Assembly: GCA_030737875.1 (NCBI GenBank) | Contig: CM060923.1 | Location: 34,836,501-34,900,500 of the forward strand | Direction: 5' to 3' | Source of the DNA: Allium sativum | Lineage: Eukaryota > Streptophyta > Magnoliopsida > Asparagales > Amaryllidaceae | Length of the DNA stretch: 64,000 nt | Shown: piece by piece, positions 13,253 to 26,960 of the stretch | Position numbering within the stretch: the first letter of the stretch is position 1 | Layout of the letters: every line of letters begins with the position of its first letter | Translations under genes and position numbers: made by a program | Notes under the pieces: model-generated | What the model was told of the DNA's origin: nothing | The model's database searches: none | What the model saw: only the letters and a program-made list of their open reading frames with translations

Positions 13253-14834
13253 TGAAGGTTAAGTGATTACCTTGGCTCTGTAGCGTGACTCGGTAGAGAC
13301 GGGGTTAGTAATACCCTAGATTGAGTTTGACTGTATATATACGAGAGCGCGTATTTGTTATTTAATATAAAATGATTTTATATTATGGAGTTTTATTGGT
13401 TGAGTGGCTTGTGAATTCTGGTCGATCGGTTTGATCCACTGTATCGGTAGGAGTTTCTAAACACTTGAATACAATGAATTGACACGGTATGTTTTAAAGA
13501 GGGTAAATGAAATAATTTTACCCAAACTATATTTTGATATAGAGAGATATTTATATTGGAATGATTATAGTATATTTTATGTGTTATTTATCATTATAAT
13601 CAGATAAGATTATAATTGAAATGGTTATGTAAATAACCAATCAGAATTTATATGAGTGTAATATATGAAATCAGATGGATTAAATATGAATTTAAAATCA
13701 GAATTGATATTAAACCCTGGAAACCTGGAAAGGTACTTGCAAATGAATTTGGTTTAAATAAGAGGGAATTTTAAAATCCTAGGAGATTTTAAATTGTTTT
13801 ACAAGCAGTGTGAATGATATTTTGAAATAAATTTCAAAATGGAAGTGTTTAAAAATGGTTTTGAAAAGTGATATAGTATTGAACTCACTTCAGTCGCTGG
13901 GAAATAACTCCGATGATTCTGGCCACATCATCAGTGTTCATTTTCGAGTTTGTAAGTGATGGATTACTGCCAAAGGTACTGTTTCGAATTATTTTGGGAA
14001 ATAAGTTGTTTTGAATCCTGAAAAGGGATATCTGGTTTTAGAAAAGCTAAACTGTTCAAAATTCCTAAGAAAAGATTGTTAGAATTAAAAACAAATTAGA
14101 TAGAAATTTGTGGAAACAAATTGGAATTTGAATTGAAGCCAATAAAGTGGAAACTGTATTGAGATGGAAGAATATCGAGTAAAATTGGAATTTGGTATAT
14201 AGTTGGACTCGGCTGAGTAAATGAATTGATTTTTGAAATAAAAATCAGAATTGTGATTTTGGGATGCTGATAACTGATTAGAGGAATTAATTAGTTAATG
14301 AAATATGTGGATAGAACTTAACTTGGTTAAGTATATTGAATTGACAAGTTAAGAGTTGAGGATCGAATTCGACTTGGATATAAGCGAACGATTGGGTTTG
14401 AGGATAAAAACTGATTGGAGTTTGATCGAGATGGCATTGGTATAAGCTGAATTGATAGTAGATGGAAAGGATATAATGATATGCCCGACAAAAAGGTACA
14501 AGTTTATTTCTATATGAGCTTGCTGATTTTTGAGCCGATTTAGCAAGCCGCTTGGCTATTTGATTTTTTTTTGGATTGGAGAAGGCCTAGAAAGGCGAGT
14601 TGTACCTGTACCGATTGAGCCATACAAAGGAGACGATGGCGAAATTTCTCGAAAATTTAAGTTGTTAGAAATTTTTAGAATTTTTGGAAATTTTGGTTAA
14701 TAATAATGAAGTAATATTTAATTGAAATTAATTGGCTTAGTGGAAACTGAAGTTAAAGAAGTAAACAAGTAAATTTTAACCGAGTTAATAGGGTTTGTTT
14801 TCTACCTTAGCAATTTCGAGGACGAAATTATTTT
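13253..14834 (+). other. Element 3 interior without gag-pol
   Basis: About 1.6 kb that replaces the 4-5 kb of gag-pol of an autonomous element. No ORF of note is present. Near its end the TATGCCCGACA...AGGTACA segment and the GCCGCTTGGCT segment (about 14480-14560) are shared with the interior of element 4 (60815-60880). These are presumably leftovers of the pre-polypurine-tract region. Confidence 0.75.
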
Positions 14835-14847
14835 AAGGGGAGGAGAA
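14812..14847 (+). pseudogene. Last pol codons and polypurine tract of element 3
   Basis: The bases at 14812-14829 read NFEDEI, and the frame continues towards the tract as in Tekay/Del-type pol C-termini. The purine run AAGGGGAGGAGAA (14835-14847) directly precedes the 3' LTR and would prime plus-strand synthesis. Confidence 0.75.
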
Positions 14848-17800
14848 TGTAACAACCTGCATTTTTACGATATAATAATTAATAAATTTAATAATTATTT
14901 AAATAGTGATTTAGAGATCTAAATGGTTGTTTAATTAAATAATATTGAATATTTAATTAATATAAATAATAGAATAATATATTTATTTCCGAAATAGTCG
15001 GAAATAATGGAATTCACAATCTTTTGTGAATTGGGTTTTTTATAAGATTTAATTCAGTTTAGAATTGAATTATAATATCGAATTTATTATTAAAACGAAG
15101 TTTGAATGTATTAATTATATTATAATTTAAAACGAGCTCGTAATGTTGTGGTAGTTCGTAATTTGGCAATTCGAACTTTGAATGAATATATGGAATCCGT
15201 TTTAAGTCGGATTTCTCTGAAACAAGAAACGTTTGAATCTAGTGAACTATATTTTTCAAATAGTCGCTACGGAATTCGTTATAATTTATAATGATTTATT
15301 TATATTATAAATGGATTTTTAATATAAATGAAATATCGATTTAACTTGGATTTTTAAACATCGAGTTATAAATCCAAGTGGGTTTATTTTATAGTTGTAT
15401 GATATTCTATGTGAATATATACGATAATATTAGTTTCTTAATATTACATTAAATTGTTTTTAAATATATTAATATTTAATTAGTTTATTTAGAGCCGTTA
15501 AAAATAGCCATTTTTGCAAACGACCTCCGTTTTCGATGAAATTAATTTTGTTGGATCTGGAATATTAAATTATTGTTAGATTTCAATTTTCATGATTTTT
15601 GGAGTCAGTATGTAGCTGTACGGGATTTTAATGTGAAAACAATCAATAATTTGACTTCAAAAATATGTTCTATGAGCAAATGGACTCGGAATTCATGGAA
15701 ACAAGTATCGTTGGGTTCGTAATGTTGAACTGTAGCTGTATGTCCATTTTCGTCGAATTTGGGTATGTTATGTGATCATAGGAATTTTTAAACGATGAAC
15801 AGAATAATGATTGGTTATAAATTAATATAAAAATCAATATTAAAATTTTAAAATCTTTCTATAAATACCGTACCACTATCTTAACCCTAAACAAAACTTC
15901 TCTGGTCAATGAAAATCCGCCGTTACCATTATTGTTGACCACGAGTTCATAAATATTTGGAAACTCATAACAATTAAAAATAAATTTCTATAAATTACAA
16001 AAGTGGTATATTTGAATTCGCAAGGGGAAAAGCTTAAATCTTATGTGCATTTTAATTGGTGCGATGCAGTTTCGTGAAAACTCAAATGTCAACAGCGAAC
16101 CTGGGTTTAAGCTTTTATGGCGAAGATGGCAACGGGAGGGGGAGATGAGTACGGCGTTGAGTTTGTGATGGCGAGGAGGTTCAGTTGCCGGAGTTTGATG
16201 ATGGTTGGGGTCAAAAAGTGTCGCACGATGTCATGGGAGCAGTTGCAGGATGTTGATGTCGGTCTTTGTCATAGGGTGTCGAGTTGAACAATATCAGGTA
16301 GATTGGAAAGAGAAAGCCAAGAGGAATTGATCGGTGGGATTCTTGTGGAGTTCAACGGTTCTTAGAGGGAGAACGTGAGGTAATGGCGAGATGAAATATT
16401 TACAGGAGCCCGAGTTAGTTTTAAGGAAGGAGGTACTGTAGAAGAAGTAGGCTTTGTTGGTTTATACAGTGGAGGTTGGGCCGGATGTGAAAAGGGGTGA
16501 GCCCATTTTAATGTAAATGATAGTTTTAATAGTTTAAATGGTATTCAGAACTTGCTAACGTGATAATTATCTCATACAAACTCAGATTTATGGACGGTCT
16601 GATCCATTGGAATCGTATAGGCGAGGGCTACGAAATGAAACTGATTGGGAGTGAATTGGGGCTCGTTACAAATTATGGCAGAATAAAACATGTGTCTGAA
16701 TCAACGACAGTTTATTGTTTTTTAACGATAAACGTCCAATGTGAGTACAACTCACTAACTCTGTCCAGTTTATATTTTATAAACGTAACTTAGTATTGAT
16801 AAATGTTTATTGATTTTTGTGTGATGATTGTTTGAAATTAATTGCTAGTTATGGTTGAAAATATAGATATAGTTATATATATCATTAATTAAATATTGAT
16901 TTTTCTTATTAGAATATTTCATATTCATGTTATTTATGTTGATTAACATTTGTGAATTCAGCGAAATAGGTTGGAGGGATCCAACTGGATTCCTCTACAT
17001 TTATGTTACTATTTTTCATATATTGTAATATATGATTGGATATATAATTTGTTATTGATTATGTGTGTGTGGATGGTACTGGTGTGGTATTTTAGAATAC
17101 CATAAGTGATATTAGAATATAAATGAATCTTTAAAGTGGATGTTGAATTTAAGAATTTTATAAAATCAATAGATTTATAAGAAGAAATATTTGAAATTAA
17201 ATCAGAGACTTATGTAGAGAATTATTAATAGTTATATAGAACGGATATGATTTGTTTTAAAATTAATAGAATTAAAAAAGGGAATTTCGAGTTATAAAAG
17301 AATTATGAGAAGATTTGATTTAAAGTAGATATTAAATAGAAATATGTTTTAAAATTGGAAAGATTTAATTTATAAACAATGTTTATAAATTAAATATTTA
17401 TCATTGGATAAATTGGATATATAAATCTGAATTTATATAGAGGAATAAAAATCGATTTTAACATTGATGTTTTTAAAATGGAATTTGAACTTAGCATTTT
17501 TAAAGGGAATTAAATGAGATTTTAGTGTTAGTTGTATAAAATAAGTTTTTATATGAAAAATATATAAATAGAAGTATGGAAAGAAATTGGATTTGGAATA
17601 TTGTTTTTAAAATGCGAAATCAAACTGTTTTGATTGTATATAAGAAATATTATTCACGTTTAATGTGAATAAGGGATTTAAATAAATATTTTGCAGATAA
17701 GAATATTTATAAAGAAAATTTGGGGTGTGAAATAGGAATTTAAATGGAATTACTCAAATTAGAAACTGACTGTAAATTAGTTGAGTTGAATAGCTTTCTG

Positions 17801-18831
17801 AGTATCGATCTGATGTTGGTTTCGGCCTTAGGGGTTTATACTTGGGAAGTATGACCAACTGGGTAGCTCTCTATTAGGGTATATTGTCACCTGATCTAGA
17901 GAAAATCCTTTTACTTCTTATATCTATTTCGATGTTGTCCCTTTCGGGAAACGGTTGCTGATCCCTACCGTTGGTGATAATACATTCGGTGCACTCAAGA
18001 GAAATGTGTGACCGGTCATGTTTAGCCTGGGTTGCAAGATGTTCTTGTTGAATCCGATGTATTCCTCTCTAGAGATACACTGCCAGAAGATGGTCCCATA
18101 CCTTGCCAGTTGGAATCCATTACCCAATAAGCACCTGCGGCTTTTGATTCGATATTATATATGTGGAACATGAGATGAAAGCGTTCCACTAGATTTCTAT
18201 TTATTTGATTTAGATATTATTATAATATCAAAAGAGTGGATTTTAAAGAATGTTTTGGGTTATCATAAGGTAAAAACCATCCGTGTTTATGTGTGGATTG
18301 TTCTTATGATTATTCTTTCTTTTAAAAGGATTTTAAAAGTTAAACAAATGTTTGGAGTTTACTCACACTGGTCACATTACCGACCCAGAGTTTATTTTGT
18401 TTCCCGAAACTCTTAGGTGCCCCATTTTGTACGGGCAGTCAAGTAGTCAGGATTTTACAGATGTACTTGGAGAGCTGGAGCCGGAGGCTTCAGGATTTTA
18501 TAGCTATTGTTTATTTCCGTCGTGGTGTAAGTGTTATACTCAAATGATGATTTTTGTGTGTGTATATATATATAAATATATACACACACACAAATGACAG
18601 AATTGCATTTCCTGGTTATGTTGTATATTATATTTTATTCGTTCCGCTGTGAGATTCGTATTACTCTAATTCTGTTGTTATGTTCTTCTACCTCTTCAAT
18701 TCTAATTTTCTATCTTATCGATTTCTCACCCTCTAACTTCTTTCTACTAACATTCCCATATTTTCGATTCTTGAATAGATGACATGGTGTTGTGAATCGA
18801 TTTTCGGAGTCGAAAATCCCAGTTCGTTACA
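14848..18831 (+). repeat. Element 3 3' LTR
   Basis: Starts TGTAACAACCTGC and ends TTCGTTACA, 3984 bp. A TATA-like TCTATAAATA lies at 15858-15867. It lacks about 750 bp present in the 5' LTR, with the junction near 17850. At 18556-18592 a GT-run, a TA-run and an AC-run form a perfect fold-back where the 5' LTR has only a short AC run. Confidence 0.88.
18556..18592. repeat. GT/TA/AC microsatellite fold-back
   Basis: A (GT)n run, a (TA)n run and an (AC)n run are arranged so the whole can fold on itself. The matching place in the 5' LTR (12988-13002) has only an AC run, so the fold-back arose after or during duplication of the LTR. Confidence 0.8.
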
Positions 18832-20941
18832 CCTGCTTTTAAGAGCCTCAAAATACAGATATTCCTAGGGTTTGTTTTCATGGTGGCTATGGTCCCACCT
18901 CGGCCCCTCCCTCAACTAGTAAAGACTACAAGAGCTAAGCGACTTTACCCTAACAAACAATCTAAACATCCAGGTGGCATCTCCCCTCAACCACTGTACC
19001 TCGATAGTGAAAGGTGAATGGTCTATTAGGTTTAGCTCTAGTCATTTCGCATCCCATCGGCTGCCGATGACGGGTACCCGACGATCTACTATCCTTGTTG
19101 GTCCTGACCTCTGCCTCCTCGTTGAGGCGATCACCGAATCACCCTAGTGTCACCTCGTCACAACATTCTGACTGCAAATCTACTTTTGTTGTCAAGGCCT
19201 ACCCAACTAGTTGGTATGCGCAGACCTAACCTCTGCTAGCACAGCCTAAACATCTACCACCACACAGAGGACTACTAAGAGCACCTAACGTATCTCAGGA
19301 AGCCGCGTGATTCCCCTTCCATTACTTCCGAGCTGACAGAATAATCAGATGAACGTGCGCTCACCTCATGACTCATGACACCGCGATGATCTACCCCGTT
19401 GGGTTATTCACCCTCAAACGTACGGACTGGTCCAAGCGCCTCATTTTAATGTGTCATTAGACCCTATGTCTAAACATTCTTTTATGCGCTTACTTTACCT
19501 CACCGGGTTTCCGTTTAACTTGGTTATCCCCATTCACATTGACTTATTATTCAAGTTACCAAGTTTCTCTTGCTTATTAATTTTAGTCATATAACTTAAC
19601 CCATTTAAGTTTATTAATAAGCCCACAACATGTTATTCTCTTTATTGCGATCCAAGGTCTGTAATCCACAATCCCTTTATATTCTTATTTGATTTCATCG
19701 TTACAATAACATGTTCTACTTAATATGTAATTAAGTATATCTCAATTTACATGTTTTCTTTTTAATGTATCAGTCATTATTTATGACTAGATATAACTGA
19801 TTTCATTTCATAAGTTTTCCTCATTCTTTCTCATTTGATCATAATTCCATTTTACACCGTCACTACAACTTATCGTTGTTTATTTATTAACTTAGTTCTC
19901 TTAATTAAGGTCCACTAATAAGTTTCTCTTCCCATTAATATAACTTATGTTGTCCTCATCCGTAGATTTCAGATTTTGTTCTTGTAAATAACTTAATTTA
20001 CACTTAAGTACAGCTTATCCCCTTACATAAGTTATTCTATTCCCTTTATTCTCAACTTGTTATAACAACATCTTAACACTTTTAATTATTCTGGCAAATT
20101 CACATTTCATGATAACGGGGAATGCTAAATGTTAATATATCATTATCTAAAATGATATAACGTAAAACCACTCACCTTGTATGCTTTCCAAATCCTGGAT
20201 CTGGTCCAGATCTAGCATTCCATGGTTTTTCCCATAATTGGATTCAAAACCTAACAAACATGGATCTACAATTTTTACTAAAATAAAAAGGAAAGAAAGA
20301 AAAGATAATTGAAATAGACCAGATCTAGAAAATTACCTAACTTCAATAAGAGATCTGAACATCTTCTAATTGATTTTCATCCTTTTTCCTCTAGTTCTAG
20401 ATTCAGAATTTTCCTAAACTAATAATCTAATTTTTCTGAAGAGATTTGAGGAGGAAGAGGAATGGCAGAGCTTCTGCGTTGTCTCAGAAATATGAGACAT
20501 AGGGTAGGCTCTACAGGCTTATTTGTAGGTTTTCGGCAACGTATTTGGTCAAGAAATGAATCCATGTTCACGAAAATTAATTCTTCACAGATCTAAATAG
20601 GGGTCGACCCCCTCTTATGGTGTCGACCCCTAAACACCTTGGGTCGATCCAGTGGGTCTCGGCTCGACCCCGTGAATGGGGCGGTATGGCTTCTGGGTCT
20701 TCCGATCACTGTTTTGATTTTTTTTAATATTTTTATTTGTTTGTATATATATAATTCTCTTACGCGTACACAAACTTCTAGCCTTAATAACTTCTTCATA
20801 CGATGTCCGTTTTATACAAACCAGGTGTCTATCTTGACCAAAATTCCGAGATGGACATAATGGCATAGTCAGTTTTACTTAATTCTCATTATTTAATTAA
20901 GTTACTTATATTTTATTATCTTAAAAATGCGGGGTGTTACA
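18832..20941 (-). repeat. Element 2 left LTR, inner piece
   Basis: It matches the right LTR from about 24025 to 27216, except for a deletion of about 1.08 kb near 20055 (right LTR 25249-26328) that removed the paired long hairpins. It ends GGGGTGTTACA, followed by the reverse complement of a polypurine tract. Confidence 0.85.
20600..20690. repeat. GGTCGACCC palindrome cluster, element 2 left LTR
   Basis: Several full or partial copies of GGGTCGACCC lie in about 90 bp. The matching cluster in the right LTR is 26870-26960, and the related LTR has one at 30056-30155. Confidence 0.85.
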
Positions 20942-23196
20942 TTCTCCCACCCTTAGAAAATTTCGTCCTCGAAATTTGATAAGGGTAAAATCAAATAACC
21001 ACTCGCATAATATCCATCCATATGTGTGCATCCAATTTTAGCAACCGTTGTGCACTTGTGCAAAGTGAAATACAACATAATAAAGGATGTATGCCTAATA
21101 GGTACCTCCTATGTATACGCAAAATTTTCAAAAACCCTTTTAAAATATGATGCTCACATTCTGAATATACTGGCAGTTCTACGTTATTGCAATATTTTGA
21201 AAATCAAAATGCTTTTTCATCCAAATTTTCCCACGCTCTTACTGAGAAAGAGCGTAGTTCATCCAAATGTTGCATCCATAATCCTACCAACCAACTTTAT
21301 TTTTCGAATTTCAGAAAAATCTAATTTTCTAAATTCGATTTCGTATGTTACAAAAAGGTGGAAAACAAAAAACTTCACATCTTTCGTTTTTCTTTTATGT
21401 ACCCTTTTCCAACCGTACTTGGATTTTATGTAACTATTTATAAAGATTCCCTGTTTTCCTATCCAAGCACAGCCCACATAAGAAAGTTTTCTTTTGTTAC
21501 TGATTTTCTTCTTCATCTTATCTTGGAAATTTTTATCTTTATCCATTTTTTCTCATAATTTATCGTGTTTGTTGCTTTACTGAATTTGTTGTTTCCTTTT
21601 TAGTTGTACCATTTCTCTTTTCTTAGCTTATTTAATTATTAGATCTAGGTTTAGTTTTCAAATAAGCCTTCTAGTCTTTCAACCAAAATAGGAAAACAGA
21701 CACTCTACACAACTACTACTACGGGACAAGAATCTCGGGACTATGTCCCCCTTAGACAGAAAAGTCCAAACCATGGGATCCACGATAGGTTTAGGTGTTA
21801 CCCTAACTACCCAACAAGAACAAAATAACGGAACGATCCCAGCAGAAATGTAATAACGGGTTTTACCCCTGACATGAAAATTAGCAACAGGATCTAAACA
21901 CTTACTTTCCCTTTACTATCTAATAGTCACTACTAATTCTAGTTATGCACCAACAGTCATTTCAAGCAACATCCTAGGCTTTTCAATGCTTACGCATTCT
22001 ATGGGAATTTACCACTTTTTTCCAAGATAGTTCTTGCTATTTACTTAATAGCCTCAAAACTTTTTCCGTCTTCCCTAGGCACTAATCCTTTCCTACTCCA
22101 TACTTTTAAAACACGGTTTGGCCTATTCATTTAATTTTTTTCTCCTAAAAATCAAAAGTGTCAAAATTTTATTTTACTCATGAAAACTTACTTTTGCCAA
22201 ACCATAAAAACACGTTATCTTAAAAAATGCAAATCATCATTTTTTTTTTCAAATCACAAAATTAGAGTAGATACGGACAACTATTTCTCAATCGGGTTTA
22301 CGACTCGTTCTTGCCTATAAGGCCAGTTCAGTTTCTTATTACATGGTGCAAACATCTACTCTATTCTTAATTTCTACAACTTATTTTGTCCACCCAACAA
22401 AATTTTCTCTTGTTAAAATAAATTATCAAAAATGATTGTCAAAAGAATATAGACTTCAAAACTTTCATTATTGGAAACTCCAGTTTTCAACAATATGCAA
22501 CTTTTTCCAAGTTTTGCTTTTAAATCCTTTCATGTAATATAACAAGAAAACTAGCGAGCTATACATGCTCTATAATATGCACCTTTTACTGAGAGAATTT
22601 TACTTTAGACAAAATTTTCATGAGAAATCATTGCTCCCAAAATATACCCCATTTTACTTTAAAACCTAATACGTACTTCTTTACATATTTTAAAACTATG
22701 ACTTTTAAGATTAAAACTTGAAAACACCCTAAACCATTTTCCTTAAACTTTTACAATTTTAAGTTCTTAAAAGATTACAATGGGGTTAGACTCAAAGCGG
22801 GTTTCCAATTTTCTAGGCTTTCCTAGACACTTCCCAAGGTCAATTCTCTCAACTATACACATTCCTAATCCATTTTTCTCTTTTTAACTTTTTCCATTTT
22901 ATAAGGTTTTACTGCCAAACCCACTAACACAAAATATTAATCATATGGGATTCACCTTCCTTCCATACAAAGTACATTGTACACTTTCCACCCAAATTAC
23001 TTAAGGGTCTCATATTTCCATATTCATTCCTTTAGTGTACAAAAAAATATCCCATTTGTTGCCATATTATACTCTTTCTATTTAGTGGGTTCCTCTTTGG
23101 ATCTAGGTATATATATAATATATTTATATTTTAAAAATACAAATACGTTCACTCACTATTTATACAAGAATCCTAAACCTAAGCTCTGGTACTAGA
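20942..23196 (-). other. Element 2 interior without gag-pol
   Basis: 2.25 kb between the two LTRs, bounded on the left by the polypurine tract and FEDEI codons (minus strand) and on the right by the primer site. No retroelement domain is recognisable. The 135-aa plus-strand ORF at 21026-21433 and its minus-strand partner show no family features and run through pyrimidine-rich, low-complexity DNA. Confidence 0.75.
23183..23194 (-). other. Primer binding site of element 2
   Basis: On the minus strand TAGTACCAGAGC lies two bases inside the right LTR. It differs at two positions from the TGGTATCAGAGC Met-tRNA site, so it is probably a decayed copy. Confidence 0.75.
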
Positions 23197-25738
23197 TGTA
23201 ACAACCCGAATTCCGACAGACCGATTTTTTTTCAAAATTCTAATCAATCGAAACTCGTGTTGGTTTGCTCTGGTATCCTGCAGAAAAGACAGAGACATAA
23301 AATAGGTCAGAGCTCAAAAAATATCTCACAATGGAAAGGATAAAATATAATATACTCAAAGTATAGCCTTACCGTATTAATAATACTGGCTAACCAGTAT
23401 CTAATGCTATTATGTCTCTGCCACAAATCTAACTTGCGAGTATGTTATGAGGTGGGGGTCAGAACACAAGTTCTGGTGATTGGATTTAAATTATACACTT
23501 TGGATAATCCTACATATACCGTTCAATCACATTTTATTATTTATTAGGTTACTTGGGTTAATAGCACTCAAGGCTTACACACGCGTCGTACCCATTTACT
23601 TCCCAGTGGATTAATCTAATATAGTATATATGTAGCTACCCCTCAATATTGAGGCACGCCCCATGGTACCCCACTCGCACGGTCTCCACCGTAATGCCAT
23701 TGAAATGAATGCAATCCCTCATCCTATGCCGGAGTGACATACGGGATATCTACATAACAATGTCATGTTCCGCGTATATCTATCATTACTACGCTACGTA
23801 AGCGTACGGACTGCCATCATCGATCAAATCAGATTGCATACCAGAGTAATGCCCTCAAGCCTACGATACACCATCCGGAGTCGACATGCATTATCTAGAC
23901 TATTCCACGTACATATCGTCATTCATATTTGATGCCTTAACAACACATAATTGCACCGAATTCCGTGGCAGGGCTATATAAGAAACACGGAACTCGGTCG
24001 GGAACTTTTCCATATCTGTACAGAGCCGCCTTTAAGAGCCTCAAAATACAGATATTCCTAGGGTCTGTTTTCATGGTGGCTATGTCCCCACCTTGGCCCC
24101 TCCCTCAACTAGTAAAGACTACAAGAGCTAAGCGACTTCCCCCTAACGAACAATCTAAACATCCAGTTGGCGTCTCCCCTCAACCACCGTACCTCGATAG
24201 TGAAAGGTGAATGGTCTACTGGGTTTAGCTCTAGTCTTTTCGCATCCCACTGGCTGCCGATGACGGGTACTCGACGATCTACATCCTTGTTGGTCCTGAC
24301 CTCTGCCTCCCCGTTGAGGCGATCGCCGAATCACCCTAGTGTCACCTAGCCACAACATTCTGACTGCAAATCTACTTTTGCAGTCAATGCCCACCCACCA
24401 AGGTGTTACGCGCAGACCCAACCTCTGCGAGCACAGCCTAAACATCTACCACCGCACAGAGGACTGCCAGGAGCACCTTACGTATCTCAGGAATCTGCGT
24501 GCTTCCTCTTCAAGTCCTTCGGAGCCGACAGAATAATCAAATGAACGTGCGCTCCCCTCGTGCCTCATGACACCACGATGGTCTACGCCGTTAAGTTATT
24601 CACCCTCAAACGTACTGACTGGTCCAAGTGCCTCATTTTAATGTGTCATTAGACCCTATGCCTAAACATTCTTTCACGCGCTTGCTTTACCTCACCAGGT
24701 TTCCATTTAACTTGGTTATCCCCATGCACATTGACTTCTTATTCAAGTTACCAAGTTTCTCTTGCTTATTAATTTCAATCATATAACTTAACCTTTTTAA
24801 GTTTATAAATAAGCCCACAACACGTTATTCTCTAGATTGTGATCCAAGGTCTATAATCCACAATCCCTTTATATTCTTGTTTGATTTCATCGTTACAATA
24901 AAATGTTCTACTTCATATGTAATTAAGTATATCTTAATTCACATCTTTTCTTTTTAACTTATCAGTCATTATTTATGACTAAATATAACTTACTTCATTT
25001 CATAAGTTTTCATCATTCTTTCTCATTTGATCATAATTCCATTTTACACCCTCACTACAACTTATCGTTGTTTACTTATTAACTTAGTTCTCTTAATTAA
25101 GGTCAATTAATAAGTTTCTCTTCCCATAAATATAACTTATGTTGTCCTCATCCGTAGGTTTCAGATTCTTGTTCTTGTAAATAACATAATTTACAATTAA
25201 GTACAACTTATCCCCTTACATAAGTTATTCTATTCTCTTTATCGTTTATTATAACCTAAGTTATAATTTCCACTTGTCCCTAGGACAAGCCTAAACATGT
25301 TATTCTTATCAGTAGATTTCATACTTCCAAGTATACAGATTACTTAATTTATAATTAAGTACAACTTCTTACATTTCATAAACTTTCCCCATTTTCTCTA
25401 CTTTTACAAACAACTGGTTTCAGTTTTCCCCATTTACTGATTACTTAATTTAAAATTAAGTGCCACTTGTCTCATTTCACCAGTTATCTCATGTCCTTAC
25501 TAGTTTAGTATAACTTAAGTTATAATCTTCACTTTTCCCTAGGACAAGTCTACCTATTATACAACATTCTTATTAATGTAATTTATTAATAATAGATTAT
25601 TATCATTCCCCGTTCATTCCACTCCTTTTTACTGTTGTAACTTTCTTTCAGTTCCATTTATTTCCATTAATTACAATTAATGTTGTTTATCAGTCCTGCT
25701 GTTTACATATATATATATATATACTCATATATTTATGC

Positions 25739-25966
25739 ACTAGACCTCTCACATTAAGCCTACACTTGTGGATGCTAGATTTGCCGGGTAGTTCCAAGCA
25801 GACTTCTTCCACAAGTTGACTTAACCTCGTGTCTTAGCATCATTACATGTTTTATTTATGCACTTAGACCCCTCACATTAGATTTACCACTTGTGGATGC
25901 TGGATGTGCCGGGCATTCCCGGGCAGACTTCGACCACAAGTGCAATATAACCTCGTGTCTAAGTGC
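25739..25966. repeat. Two tandem ~105-nt hairpin units
   Basis: Each unit has an outer arm pair, a CACTTGTGG/CCACAAGTG middle pair and an inner TGCCGGG/CCCGGGCA pair. In the second unit (25860-25966) the outer arms GCACTTAGAC and GTCTAAGTGC are perfect. The related LTR at 27222-30428 has the same pair of units at 28803-29035. Confidence 0.8.
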
Positions 25967-26869
25967 GGTTACTGTTTCCTATTTACTGTAAATTTTAGTC
26001 ATATTTTCATTTTCAAATGTTACTGTAATCTAATTTACATGTCATCAAATTATGCTTATATTATGTCGCATGTCCTTTTTAACACGTATTTAATTCTATC
26101 CTGACATGTAATCATGTATCGGGTAATTGTTCAAATCTAACAAGTTTACATGTCATTTTCTCAATTCTACATCTAATAATTCAAATACATAATATGCCAC
26201 AAGTGAATCATGCAATTATAACAAAAGTAGTCGCTACTCATATTCTAACAAGTTTGTTTTTCAACATGTAAACATTCAACACTTTAATCGATTCAACATA
26301 TGAATTTTCCAACATATTCATATTAATATCTCAACTTGTTATAACAGTATCTTAACACTTTTAATTATTCTGGAAAATCACATTTCATGGTAACGGGGAA
26401 TGCTAAACGATATTATATCATTATCTAAAATGATATAACTTAAATCCACTCACCTCATATGCTTTCCAAATCCTGGATCTGGTCTAGATCTAGCATTCTA
26501 TGGTTTTTCCCTTAATTGGATTCAGAACCTAACAACTATAGATCTACAATTTTACCTAAAAGAAAAAGGAAAGAAAGAAAAGAGAATTGAAATAGACCAG
26601 ATCTAGAAAATTACCTCACTTCGATTAGAGACACCTTCTAATTGATTTTCACCCTTTTCCTCCAGATCTAGATTCAAAATTTTCCTAAACTAATAATCTA
26701 AATTTTCTGAAGAGATTTGAGAAGGAAGAGGAATGACAGAGCTTCTGCGTTGTTTTAGAAATATGAGACTTAGGTTAGGCTCTACAGGCTTATTTATTGG
26801 TGTTCAACAATGTATTTGGTCAAGAAACGAGTCCACGTTCACAAAAATTAATTCTGCCCAGATCTGAAT

Positions 26870-26960
26870 AGGGGCCGACCCCTCTCTTTTGGTGTCGACC
26901 TCGGGGTCGACCCCCATACATCCTGGATCGACCCCTGGGTCAACCCCCAGAATGGGGTGG
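26870..26960. repeat. GGTCGACCC palindrome cluster, element 2 right LTR
   Basis: Four or more full or partial copies of GGGTCGACCCC separated by 10-20 bp, aligned with the cluster in the left LTR but with changed spacing and some degenerate cores. Confidence 0.85.

Larger units (their letters stand above)
8791..18831 (+). mobile_element. Plus-strand LTR element 3, nested in element 2's LTR
   Basis: The 5' LTR is 8791-13239 and lacks its first ~340 bp; the 3' LTR is 14848-18831. The primer site TGGTATCAGAGC at 13241-13252 is an exact match to the Met-tRNA site usual in plant Ty3/gypsy elements. The interior 13240-14847 is only 1.6 kb and has no gag or pol apart from the terminal codons NFEDEI at 14812-14829, just before the polypurine tract. 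The element is therefore a large non-autonomous derivative of the Tekay/Del type. The right junction joins the host LTR at 18832. The left junction has lost both element and host sequence, so no target duplication is visible. Confidence 0.88.

Noticed and set aside
21026..21433. 135-aa ORF inside element 2
   Set aside because: It lies opposite to the element's orientation, in pyrimidine-rich DNA, with no recognisable family.
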